NCBI RefSeq assembly: GCF_902374955.1
Contig: NZ_CABKRX010000057.1
Span: forward strand, 1-64,000
Length of the DNA stretch: 64,000 bases
From: Bacillus massilioanorexius
GTDB lineage: Bacteria; Bacillota; Bacilli; Bacillales; DSM-1321
Reading direction: 5' to 3'
Shown: positions 1 to 7,427 of the stretch, piece by piece
Numbering within the stretch: position 1 is the stretch's first letter
Layout of the letters: every line of letters starts with the position of its first letter
Program-made: the position numbers and the translations under genes
Notes under the pieces: model-generated
The model's database searches: none
Told to the model about the DNA's origin: nothing
Seen by the model: only the letters and a program-made list of their open reading frames with translations

Positions 1-44
1 GGACAGCTTTTTTGCCACTATACCATAGGTATATTTAGGCTTTA

Positions 45-446
45 TTATAGGCTTTCATATATTGAAATGCGATTGATGGCACGTTTTAATGCTAGCTCAG
101 CTCTTTGATAATCTACATTCTCTTTTTTATCTTGTAAGCGTGCTTCAGCACGTTGCTTAGCAGCTTTTGCACGAGCAATATCGATTGTCTTTGCTATTTC
201 AGCAGTTTGAGCTAAAATCGTTACCTTATCAGGACGTACTTCTAAGAATCCACCGCTAATCGCAACATATTCTTTTTTCGATCCTTCATTCAGTCGAACA
301 GCACCGATTTCCAAAGGAGCTACCATTGGAATATGACCAGGTAAAATACCAAGTTCTCCACTCTGAGCTTTTGTACTTACCATAACAACTTCATTATTAT
401 ATACTGGGCCATCGGGAGTAACAATATTGACTTCTACCGTCTTCAT
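45..446 (-). CDS. atpC: ATP synthase F1 epsilon subunit
   Basis: Epsilon subunit of the F1 sector, which couples gamma rotation to catalysis and can inhibit ATP hydrolysis through its C-terminal helices. The 133-residue product has the usual N-terminal beta-sandwich (about residues 1-85, with the family segment GELGILPGHIPMV) and a C-terminal helical hairpin rich in Ala, Arg and Lys. It is the last gene of the atp operon, 24 bp after atpD. The ATG is preceded by AAGGAGGGTATGAA, a strong ribosome-binding site. Length and position match other Bacillaceae. No terminator for the operon is visible in the 44 bases left in the window. Confidence 0.97.
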   Translation of the reverse strand: MKTVEVNIVTPDGPVYNNEVVMVSTKAQSGELGILPGHIPMVAPLEIGAVRLNEGSKKEYVAISGGFLEVRPDKVTILAQTAEIAKTIDIARAKAAKQRAEARLQDKKENVDYQRAELALKRAINRISIYESL

Positions 447-470
447 TTCATACCCTCCTTGGTCCCTTTA

Positions 471-1868
471 TTAAGCCATTGCTTTTGCTTTTTCAACAAC
501 TTCTTCAATTCTACCTACTAGACGGAATGCATCTTCTGGAAGTTCATCATATTTACCTTCTAGAATTTCTTTAAATCCTTTTACTGTTTCTTTAACAGGT
601 ACATAAGAACCTGGTTGACCAGTAAATTGTTCCGCTACGTGGAAGTTTTGAGATAAGAAGAATTGAATACGACGAGCACGAGCAACAATTAGCTTATCTT
701 CTTCTGATAACTCATCCATACCTAACATCGCAATGATATCTTGAAGTTCTCTGTATCGTTGTAATGTTTGTTGTACGTTACGAGCTACTTCATAGTGTTC
801 TTCTCCTACAACTTCTGGTGTTAATGCACGAGATGTCGATGCAAGAGGATCCACCGCTGGGTAAATACCCATTTCTGAAAGTTTACGCTCTAAGTTAGTA
901 GTTGCATCTAAGTGAGCGAAAGTAGTTGCTGGAGCCGGATCCGTATAGTCATCGGCTGGAACGTAAATCGCTTGGATAGATGTAACTGATCCAACACTTG
1001 TTGAAGTAATACGCTCTTGAAGTTGACCCATTTCAGTTGCTAGAGTTGGTTGGTAACCAACGGCTGATGGCATACGTCCAAGTAACGCAGATACCTCAGA
1101 ACCCGCTTGAGTAAAGCGGAAGATGTTATCAATGAAGAATAACACGTCTTGCCCTTGCTCATCACGGAAATATTCTGCCATTGTAAGACCACTTAATGCA
1201 ACACGCATACGTGCTCCAGGTGGCTCATTCATTTGACCGAAAACCATGGCAGTTTTCTTAATTACGCCAGAATCACTCATTTCATGGAATAAGTCATTTC
1301 CTTCACGAGTACGTTCTCCAACACCCGCGAATACCGAAATACCACCATGTTCTTGTGCGATATTGTTAATTAATTCTTGAATAAGAACGGTTTTACCAAC
1401 ACCCGCACCACCGAATAGACCGATTTTTCCACCTTTAATATATGGAGCTAATAAGTCTACTACTTTAATACCTGTTTCTAAAATTTCAACTTGTGTAGAA
1501 AGTTGCTCAAATGTTGGAGCTTGTCTATGAATTGGATCTCTTCTTACATCTGCAGGAAGTGGATCGAACAAATCAATATTGTCACCTAATACGTTAAACA
1601 CGCGTCCTAGTGTTACATCTCCTACTGGTACTGAAATAGGAGCACCAGTATCTACAACCTCAGCTCCACGAGTGATACCGTCAGTAGAAGCCATCGCAAC
1701 AGTACGAACTGTATCATCACCTAAATGAAGGGCAACTTCTAGTGTTAAAGTATCGCCAGTAGCTGCATTTGTTACTACTAATGCGTTGTAAAGTTGAGGA
1801 AGTTTTCCACTTTCAAACTTTACATCAATAACCGGACCCGTTACTTGAGAAATGTGTCCTTTATTCAT
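471..1868 (-). CDS. atpD: ATP synthase F1 beta subunit
   Basis: Catalytic beta subunit of F1-ATPase, on the cytoplasmic face of the membrane. It contains the P-loop GGAGVGKT, the Walker B region VLFFIDNIFRF and the ATP synthase signature near PALDPLAS-type residues (seen here as PAVDPLASTSR). The open frame runs 26 codons further upstream, but I place the start at the ATG at 1868 (MNKGHISQVTG) because GGAGGG lies just upstream of it and beta subunits normally begin like this. The product is 465 residues, the usual family size. It follows atpG and precedes atpC in the operon. Confidence 0.97.
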   Translation of the reverse strand: MNKGHISQVTGPVIDVKFESGKLPQLYNALVVTNAATGDTLTLEVALHLGDDTVRTVAMASTDGITRGAEVVDTGAPISVPVGDVTLGRVFNVLGDNIDLFDPLPADVRRDPIHRQAPTFEQLSTQVEILETGIKVVDLLAPYIKGGKIGLFGGAGVGKTVLIQELINNIAQEHGGISVFAGVGERTREGNDLFHEMSDSGVIKKTAMVFGQMNEPPGARMRVALSGLTMAEYFRDEQGQDVLFFIDNIFRFTQAGSEVSALLGRMPSAVGYQPTLATEMGQLQERITSTSVGSVTSIQAIYVPADDYTDPAPATTFAHLDATTNLERKLSEMGIYPAVDPLASTSRALTPEVVGEEHYEVARNVQQTLQRYRELQDIIAMLGMDELSEEDKLIVARARRIQFFLSQNFHVAEQFTGQPGSYVPVKETVKGFKEILEGKYDELPEDAFRLVGRIEEVVEKAKAMA

Positions 1869-1957
1869 CGTTTTCCCTCCTATCATTACTTTTAAAACAC
1901 GATCTATATTTTGAAATAAGTCGAAGGCCGAAGTCTCTTCTCTCATTCAATCATTAT

Positions 1958-2815
1958 CTATTCTAATGCTGCTGCGCCACCAACAATTTCAGTAATTTCT
2001 TGTGTAATCGCAGCTTGTCTAGCACGGTTGTATACCAATGAAAGGCTTCCGATAATGTCATGTGCATTATCTGTCGCACTTCTCATCGCTGTCATACGTG
2101 CTGCATGCTCACTCGCTTTTCCATCTAAAATTGCACCATAGATTAAGCTTTCCGCATATTGAGGAAGTAACACTTCCAAAATCTCTTCAGCTGAAGGTTC
2201 GAATTCATAAGATACCAGTTTTGAAGAAGTAGCTATATCCGATAAAGGAAGTAGTTTCTTCTCTGTAACTTCTTGAGTAATCTTATTCACGAAGTGATTA
2301 TAAGTCATATACAATTCATCGAATGTTCCATCAGCAAACATATTAACTGTTTGCTTCGTAATATTACTTAAATCATCAAAAGTAGGTTGATCAGAAACGC
2401 CTGTAATATCAAGAACTACATTCATATTACGAGCTTTAAAGAAATCTCTACCCATACGACCTATTGCAATAATTGCATATTCATCTTCAGATTTGTGGCG
2501 TTGCTTAATTGTTTGAAAGACTTGACGGATCACGCTACTGTTGTATGATCCAGCTAATCCACGGTCAGATGTAATAACAATATAACCTGTTTTTTTAACT
2601 GGACGTGAAACTAACATAGGGTGTTTTACCCCCGAAGCTCCTACAGCGATATTAGCGACTACCTCTTGAATCTTTTCCATATAAGGTACAAATGCTTTTG
2701 CATTTAACTCGGCGCGATTCAATTTAGAGACAGACACCATTTCCATAGCTTTAGTGATTTGACTCATCTTTTTGGTAGATGTAATACGAGACTGAATATC
2801 ACGTAAAGATGCCAT
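1958..2815 (-). CDS. atpG: ATP synthase F1 gamma subunit
   Basis: Central rotor stalk of F1. The 285-residue product starts with the conserved MASLRDIQSRITSTKKMSQI helix and ends with the matching C-terminal helix that contains ARQAAITQEITEIVGGAAAL, the gamma-family signature that forms the coiled coil inside the alpha3beta3 ring. A GGTGG ribosome-binding site precedes the ATG. It lies between atpA and atpD, in the standard order. Confidence 0.97.
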   Translation of the reverse strand: MASLRDIQSRITSTKKMSQITKAMEMVSVSKLNRAELNAKAFVPYMEKIQEVVANIAVGASGVKHPMLVSRPVKKTGYIVITSDRGLAGSYNSSVIRQVFQTIKQRHKSEDEYAIIAIGRMGRDFFKARNMNVVLDITGVSDQPTFDDLSNITKQTVNMFADGTFDELYMTYNHFVNKITQEVTEKKLLPLSDIATSSKLVSYEFEPSAEEILEVLLPQYAESLIYGAILDGKASEHAARMTAMRSATDNAHDIIGSLSLVYNRARQAAITQEITEIVGGAAALE

Positions 2816-2848
2816 TCTTTCTCACCACCCTTTTCAAATTGTTAGATA

Positions 2849-4357
2849 TTATGCAGAAACAACGAATGTTTTCTTGAATTCAGTAATGGCTGCTACCATT
2901 GCATCGTCTTTTGGCAAGTTACCAGTCGTACGAATTTCATCTAACAATTCAGTGTGGTTTGTATCTAACCAGCTTAAGAATTCTGCTTCGAAGCGACGAA
3001 CGTCTGTTACTGGAATATCATCTAAATGACCTTTTGTTAAAGCATAAAGAATCATAACTTGCTTCTCAACTTTAAGCGGTTTATTTAAATCTTGTTTTAG
3101 TACTTCTACTGTACGAGCACCACGGTCAAGCTTAGCTTTAGTTGCTTTATCAAGATCTGAACCGAACTGAGCAAATGCTTCTAATTCACGGAAAGAAGCT
3201 AGATCAAGACGTAATGTACCTGCAACTTTTTTCATTGCTTTAATTTGTGCTGATCCACCTACACGTGATACAGAAAGACCTGCGTTAATCGCTGGACGTA
3301 CACCTGAGAAGAACAAATCAGATTGTAAGAAAATTTGTCCGTCCGTAATTGAGATTACGTTTGTTGGAATGTAAGCTGAGATATCCCCTGCTTGCGTTTC
3401 AACGAATGGAAGTGCTGTAATAGAACCTCCACCTAGAGAATCATTCAATTTAGCTGCACGCTCTAAAAGACGTGAGTGCAAGTAGAATACATCCCCTGGG
3501 AATGCTTCACGGCCTGGAGGACGACGTAATAATAATGAAAGTTCACGATAAGCTGCTGCTTGTTTTGATAAATCATCGTATACGATTAACACGTGCTTAC
3601 CATTAAACATAAATTCTTCACCCATAGCCACCCCAGCATATGGAGCTAAGAATAATAATGGAGCTGGTTGAGATGCAGAAGCTGTTACAACGATTGTGTA
3701 ATCTAATGCACCATTTTTACGAAGTGTTTCAACAGTTGAACGAACTGTAGATTCTTTTTGACCGATTGCTACATAAATACAAATCATATCTTGGTCAGCT
3801 TGGTTCAAAATTGTATCGATTGCTACAGATGTTTTACCTGTTTGACGGTCACCGATGATTAACTCACGTTGACCACGTCCAATAGGTACTAGGGCATCAA
3901 TCGCTTTAATACCTGTTTGTAACGGTTGATCAACTGATTTACGATCCATTACTCCTGTTGCTGGACTTTCAATAGGACGAGTTTTAGTAGTGTTAATAGG
4001 ACCTAATCCATCAACTGGTTGACCTAATGGATTTACTACACGTCCGATTAATTCTTCACCTACAGGAACTTCCATGATGCGACCTGTACGTTTAACGTCA
4101 CTACCTTCACGAATTTCTTTGAAAGGTCCAAGAATAACGATACCAACGTTATTTGACTCTAGGTTTTGTGCCATACCCATGACACCGTTAGAGAACTCAA
4201 CAAGTTCTCCAGCCATTACATTATCAAGACCATGAACACGTGCGATACCGTCACCGACTGAGATAACTGTACCTACATCGCTTACTTCGATCTCTGACTG
4301 ATAGTTTTCAATTTGCTTTTTTATCAGCGCACTGATTTCTTCAGCTTTAATGCCCAT
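2849..4357 (-). CDS. atpA: ATP synthase F1 alpha subunit
   Basis: Non-catalytic nucleotide-binding alpha subunit of F1. It shows the P-loop GDRQTGKTSVA, the segment VIVYDDLSKQAAAYR and the alpha signature PAINAGLSVSRVG. I take the ATG at 4357 (MGIKAEEISALIK) as the start: AGGGGTGA lies 5-10 bases upstream, while the in-frame GTG nine bases earlier sits inside that ribosome-binding site. The result is 502 residues, the family length. It is flanked by atpH and atpG. Confidence 0.97.
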   Translation of the reverse strand: MGIKAEEISALIKKQIENYQSEIEVSDVGTVISVGDGIARVHGLDNVMAGELVEFSNGVMGMAQNLESNNVGIVILGPFKEIREGSDVKRTGRIMEVPVGEELIGRVVNPLGQPVDGLGPINTTKTRPIESPATGVMDRKSVDQPLQTGIKAIDALVPIGRGQRELIIGDRQTGKTSVAIDTILNQADQDMICIYVAIGQKESTVRSTVETLRKNGALDYTIVVTASASQPAPLLFLAPYAGVAMGEEFMFNGKHVLIVYDDLSKQAAAYRELSLLLRRPPGREAFPGDVFYLHSRLLERAAKLNDSLGGGSITALPFVETQAGDISAYIPTNVISITDGQIFLQSDLFFSGVRPAINAGLSVSRVGGSAQIKAMKKVAGTLRLDLASFRELEAFAQFGSDLDKATKAKLDRGARTVEVLKQDLNKPLKVEKQVMILYALTKGHLDDIPVTDVRRFEAEFLSWLDTNHTELLDEIRTTGNLPKDDAMVAAITEFKKTFVVSA

Positions 4358-4372
4358 GAAATTCACCCCTAT

Positions 4373-4918
4373 CTACGAATGTTGAGTTAATAGTTGTCGT
4401 TCTAGACGATTAAGCTTACCGCTAATACTACCATCAAAAATACGGTTTCCGATGCGTAGCTTCATTCCGCCAATTAAATCACGATCAACGATATTTTCTA
4501 TTTTTAACGACTTTTTACCTACTTTTGCAGCAAAAACGGAGGATACTCCTGCACGTTCTTCCTCTGTAAGTGGTCTAATTGTATATACTTTTGCTTCAGC
4601 AACTGATTGCTCATCATTTACTAATTCAACAAAATCTGCAGCCATTTGAGTAATTTCATCGATTCGATGACGTTCTACCATAATCAACAAAGTGTTTTTC
4701 ACATCTTGTGAAACTGTAGAAAAAGCCTCAAGTAAAAGCTGTTTCTTTTGTTCAGATGATACTTTCGGATGCTTCAAGAATGTAATAATGTCCGTATTTG
4801 ATGTGAAAACATCATGGACTGTACGTACTTCTTCTGCCATTTGATCAAGAGTATTTTTTTCTTTAGCAATTTCTAAAAGAGCAATCGCATAACGCTTCGC
4901 TACAATTGTATTACTCAT
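4373..4918 (-). CDS. atpH: ATP synthase F1 delta subunit (OSCP)
   Basis: Peripheral stalk subunit that links F1 to the b dimer. The 181-residue product has the six-helix N-terminal domain (NTIVAKRYAIALLEIAKEK, then NTDIITFLKHPKVS) and the C-terminal segment DRDLIGGMKLRIGNRIFDGS, which is diagnostic for the family. Its ATG overlaps the atpF stop by 4 bp (ATGA), so the two genes are probably translationally coupled. Confidence 0.96.
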   Translation of the reverse strand: MSNTIVAKRYAIALLEIAKEKNTLDQMAEEVRTVHDVFTSNTDIITFLKHPKVSSEQKKQLLLEAFSTVSQDVKNTLLIMVERHRIDEITQMAADFVELVNDEQSVAEAKVYTIRPLTEEERAGVSSVFAAKVGKKSLKIENIVDRDLIGGMKLRIGNRIFDGSISGKLNRLERQLLTQHS

Positions 4919-5436
4919 AGCTGATCTCCTGCCTCTTTAATATACTCATTGATTAATTTTTCTTGATCGGCTTCTGATAACTCTTTTTCAATAACTTTAG
5001 AAGCAATTAAAACAGATAGAGAAGCGACCTGCTCACGAAGAGCCGCAACAGCTTTTTCTTTTTCTGTTTCAATTTCACGTTTAGCACTTTCTTTCACACG
5101 CTCAGCTTCAGTACGAGCCGCAACAACGATTTCTTCGCGTTGTGCTTCGCCTTGTTTCTTAGCGTTTTCAATTAAAGCTTTTGCTTCTTCACGTGATTGT
5201 TTTAAAAGCTCACGTTGTTCTTCTACATATCTTTTTGCTTCAGCACGAGTTTTTTCAGCTTCTTCAATTTCATTTGCAACGTGTTCTTCACGTTGTTTCA
5301 TGATATTGACAAGCGGACCCCATGCGAACTTTTTAAGCAATGCAAGCAACACAAGGAAACAAAGCATCTGGAATATAATATCACCAGCATTAAAATGAAG
5401 AGCACTTGCTCCAAGAACAAAACTATTTGTTAACAC
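4915..5436 (-). CDS. atpF: ATP synthase F0 b subunit
   Basis: Membrane-anchored peripheral stalk. One hydrophobic segment (about residues 16-36, IIFQMLCFLVLLALLKKFAW) is followed by a long charged helix with many Glu, Lys and Ala (residues 45-150) that dimerises as a coiled coil. The 173-residue product starts at GTG 5436, preceded by AAAGGAGTGAACCAAAC. It overlaps atpH by 4 bp. The 173-bp gap to atpE carries a strong hairpin (separate entry). Confidence 0.95.
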   Translation of the reverse strand: MLTNSFVLGASALHFNAGDIIFQMLCFLVLLALLKKFAWGPLVNIMKQREEHVANEIEEAEKTRAEAKRYVEEQRELLKQSREEAKALIENAKKQGEAQREEIVVAARTEAERVKESAKREIETEKEKAVAALREQVASLSVLIASKVIEKELSEADQEKLINEYIKEAGDQL

Positions 5437-5561
5437 GTTTGGTTCACTCCTTTCAAAGAGTTATTCGAGTATGATATCGTCACATTCATTATTTTAAAAT
5501 CATATTTCCTTACTTCATAACTTTATCTAAATACTAGTATGAACTGACACAATAAAGGAAA

Positions 5562-5590
5562 GGCGAAGGTCAATGGTAATGATCTTCGCC
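5562..5590 (-). other. Hairpin between atpE and atpF
   Basis: Inverted repeat GGCGAAGRTC / GATCTTCGCC with 10-bp arms (one position would be a G-U pair in RNA) and a 9-nt loop, on the minus-strand transcript. It is followed by TTTCCTTTATTG, a broken U-rich stretch, so it could act as a leaky terminator or as an RNA-stability element. It separates the gene for the many-copy c subunit from the genes for low-copy subunits. Confidence 0.6.
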
Positions 5591-5609
5591 ATTTATACCT
5601 TTAAAACAA

Positions 5610-5822
5610 TTATCTACCGATAACCATGAACGCGATAACTGTTGCGATGATTGGAAGTACCTCAACCAAACCAACACCGATGAACATTACAGTTTGTAAT
5701 GTACCACGTAGTTCAGGTTGACGAGCGATCCCTTCGATTGTACGTGAGATAAGTAAACCATTACCAATACCTGCACCTACTGCTCCTAATCCGATTGCGA
5801 TTGCAGCTGCTATAAGACCCAT
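5610..5822 (-). CDS. atpE: ATP synthase F0 c subunit
   Basis: Proteolipid that forms the proton-driven c ring. It has 70 residues and two membrane helices joined by the polar loop around ARQPELRG (about residues 34-41). The ion-binding carboxylate is the Glu in FIGVGLVEVLPII in helix 2. The first helix carries the glycine-rich GAVGAGIGNGLL packing motif. The residues around the Glu do not show the polar Q/E-S/T pattern of sodium-type rings, so proton coupling is likely. AGGAGG precedes the ATG. Confidence 0.97.
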   Translation of the reverse strand: MGLIAAAIAIGLGAVGAGIGNGLLISRTIEGIARQPELRGTLQTVMFIGVGLVEVLPIIATVIAFMVIGR

Positions 5823-5877
5823 GTTAAATATCCTCCTAAAAATTATTTATTGTTTTAATTTTTTCATAAATTTTATA

Positions 5878-6588
5878 TTAATGGTCATCGCTCACTTTAT
5901 GAGACAAGTAAACCATTGTTAACATTGTAAAGATAAACGCTTGGACTCCACCAACGAAAATGGAGAAACCTTGCCATGCAATCATTGGTATAACTGCAGC
6001 TACAGTACCAACACCTACCGGCACTGCTAAACCAACTAGTAAACCAAGTAAAACTTCACCAGCGTAAATGTTACCGTAAAGTCGTAGACCTAACGTTAAC
6101 GTATTGGCAAATTCCTCAATAAGTTTGAGCGGTAGAAATAAACTAAAAGGTTGTAAATAACTTTTAGAATAGTTACCCATCCCTCTCATCTTAATTCCGT
6201 AGTAATGCGTTAAAGCTAATATCATTAATGATAGTGATAATGTAACAGCTGGATCTGCAGTTGGTGATTTCCACCAAAGTTCATGACCGACAACAACACT
6301 AAATGGAAGACCTAACATATTCGAAATAAATATGTACATAATTAAAGTCATACCAAGCATTAAGAAGCGACCGCCTGTTTTCCAATCCATTGCGCTATTA
6401 ATAATTCCTTTAACAAAATCCAAGACCCATTCGATAAAATTTTGTTTACCTGTTGGTTTAATGGATAAATTTCTTGTTGCAATGAATGCAATTAAGAACG
6501 TAATAGCTGATGCAATTAGTATCATTAAACAATTGGCTAGATTAAAATATAAACCAGCAAATTCCATCATAGGAGCTTCGTGATTCAA
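5878..6588 (-). CDS. atpB: ATP synthase F0 a subunit
   Basis: Stator subunit that forms the two proton half-channels. The 236-residue product has five to six hydrophobic segments. The family signature ANTLTLGLRLYGNIYAGE contains the essential Arg, which faces the c-ring Glu, and the C-terminal helix region GVQAFIFTMLTMVYLSHK is typical. It lies between atpI and atpE. Confidence 0.97.
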   Translation of the reverse strand: MNHEAPMMEFAGLYFNLANCLMILIASAITFLIAFIATRNLSIKPTGKQNFIEWVLDFVKGIINSAMDWKTGGRFLMLGMTLIMYIFISNMLGLPFSVVVGHELWWKSPTADPAVTLSLSLMILALTHYYGIKMRGMGNYSKSYLQPFSLFLPLKLIEEFANTLTLGLRLYGNIYAGEVLLGLLVGLAVPVGVGTVAAVIPMIAWQGFSIFVGGVQAFIFTMLTMVYLSHKVSDDH

Positions 6589-6607
6589 GAGTATTCACCT
6601 CTCTTCC

Positions 6608-6982
6608 TCAAATAGTAGAGTTAGATTTATGGATAAAAAAAACTATAATCATGACAACATAAGCTGTCACTAATCCCAAAATGGTTCCGACTATACTGAA
6701 ATACTCTGGGTATTCCACAGAAATAAGTGTAGCTAAGATTGCTGTAGCAAACCTAAACGCACTTCCCATAGTCCTTACTTTTTTCCCTTTGATCGCAGCT
6801 TTGCCTACAAGAACTGTTCTTCTTACTAATAACCATTGATTAAAGGTACTTAGACTTGTTCCTAATATAAGACCAGCAAAAATGGCTTGATAATCTGTAA
6901 AACCCCATCCTAATACATACAGTGCTATTAGATAAAGTGTGTATTTAAGCTGTCTTTTAAACAAGAACTGCAAATCTGGCAT
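6608..6982 (-). CDS. atpI: ATP synthase subunit I
   Basis: Small accessory membrane protein of the F0 sector, implicated in c-ring assembly and in Mg2+ handling in bacilli. The 124-residue product has four predicted membrane segments (for example YTLYLIALYVLGWGF and FATAILATLISVEY) with a short basic loop (RRTVLVGKAAIKGKKVR). It sits 7 bp after the preceding atpZ-like gene and 19 bp before atpB. The assignment rests on position, size and topology more than on strong motifs. Confidence 0.9.
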   Translation of the reverse strand: MPDLQFLFKRQLKYTLYLIALYVLGWGFTDYQAIFAGLILGTSLSTFNQWLLVRRTVLVGKAAIKGKKVRTMGSAFRFATAILATLISVEYPEYFSIVGTILGLVTAYVVMIIVFFIHKSNSTI

Positions 6983-6989
6983 AAATTTT

Positions 6990-7259
6990 TTAATCTCCTT
7001 GAATTTTATCTTTCAGTACACGAATTATTCCGAAAAATCCAAGAACAACCCCTAAAAGAAGTCCTATAATTAAAAAGAGCGGCTCGGTTGATAGCTTGGA
7101 ATCAATCCATTTACCTCCGAAAACGCCTATTAATAGAGAACCAACTAAATGAGAAACAACGACAGACGTTAGTGCCATTGCTTGGTATGGGATTTTTTTC
7201 ACAAAATGCACCATCACAATATGGATATTTTTTGAAGAATTATGAAAGTTTTCTAACAA
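6990..7259 (-). CDS. atpZ: AtpZ/AtpI-family protein
   Basis: First gene of the atp operon. The 89-residue frame encodes two membrane helices. The pattern GSLLIGVFGGKWIDSKL followed by LIIGLLLGVVLGFFG is typical of the AtpZ/AtpI family, thought to form a Mg2+/Ca2+ channel with AtpI. The start is uncertain. The longest form begins with TTG at 7259 without a clear ribosome-binding site; the ATG at 7214 (MVHFVKKIPYQAM) would give 74 residues and leave the membrane domain intact. It lies about 50-100 bp after the operon promoter. Confidence 0.85.
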   Translation of the reverse strand: MLENFHNSSKNIHIVMVHFVKKIPYQAMALTSVVVSHLVGSLLIGVFGGKWIDSKLSTEPLFLIIGLLLGVVLGFFGIIRVLKDKIQGD

Positions 7260-7312
7260 AAAACTAATTGGACGAAATTTTTTGAAAAAGCTTTCAATTT
7301 AAACCCTTAGTA

Positions 7313-7341
7313 ATAATACAATAGGCTGTTTAGGTTGTCAA
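7313..7341 (-). promoter_or_regulatory. Sigma-A promoter of the atp operon
   Basis: TTGACA (7336-7341) and TATTAT (7313-7318) are separated by exactly 17 bp, reading towards atpZ. This is the best consensus promoter in this part of the window and lies in the only gap upstream of the operon. Confidence 0.85.
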
Positions 7342-7427
7342 TGAGAGTATAGTGGAAAATAACATAGGCTCATACATTTTACCCAGATGTTCACACTTTT
7401 ATCAAAATTACCAAATTCTATTAATAT

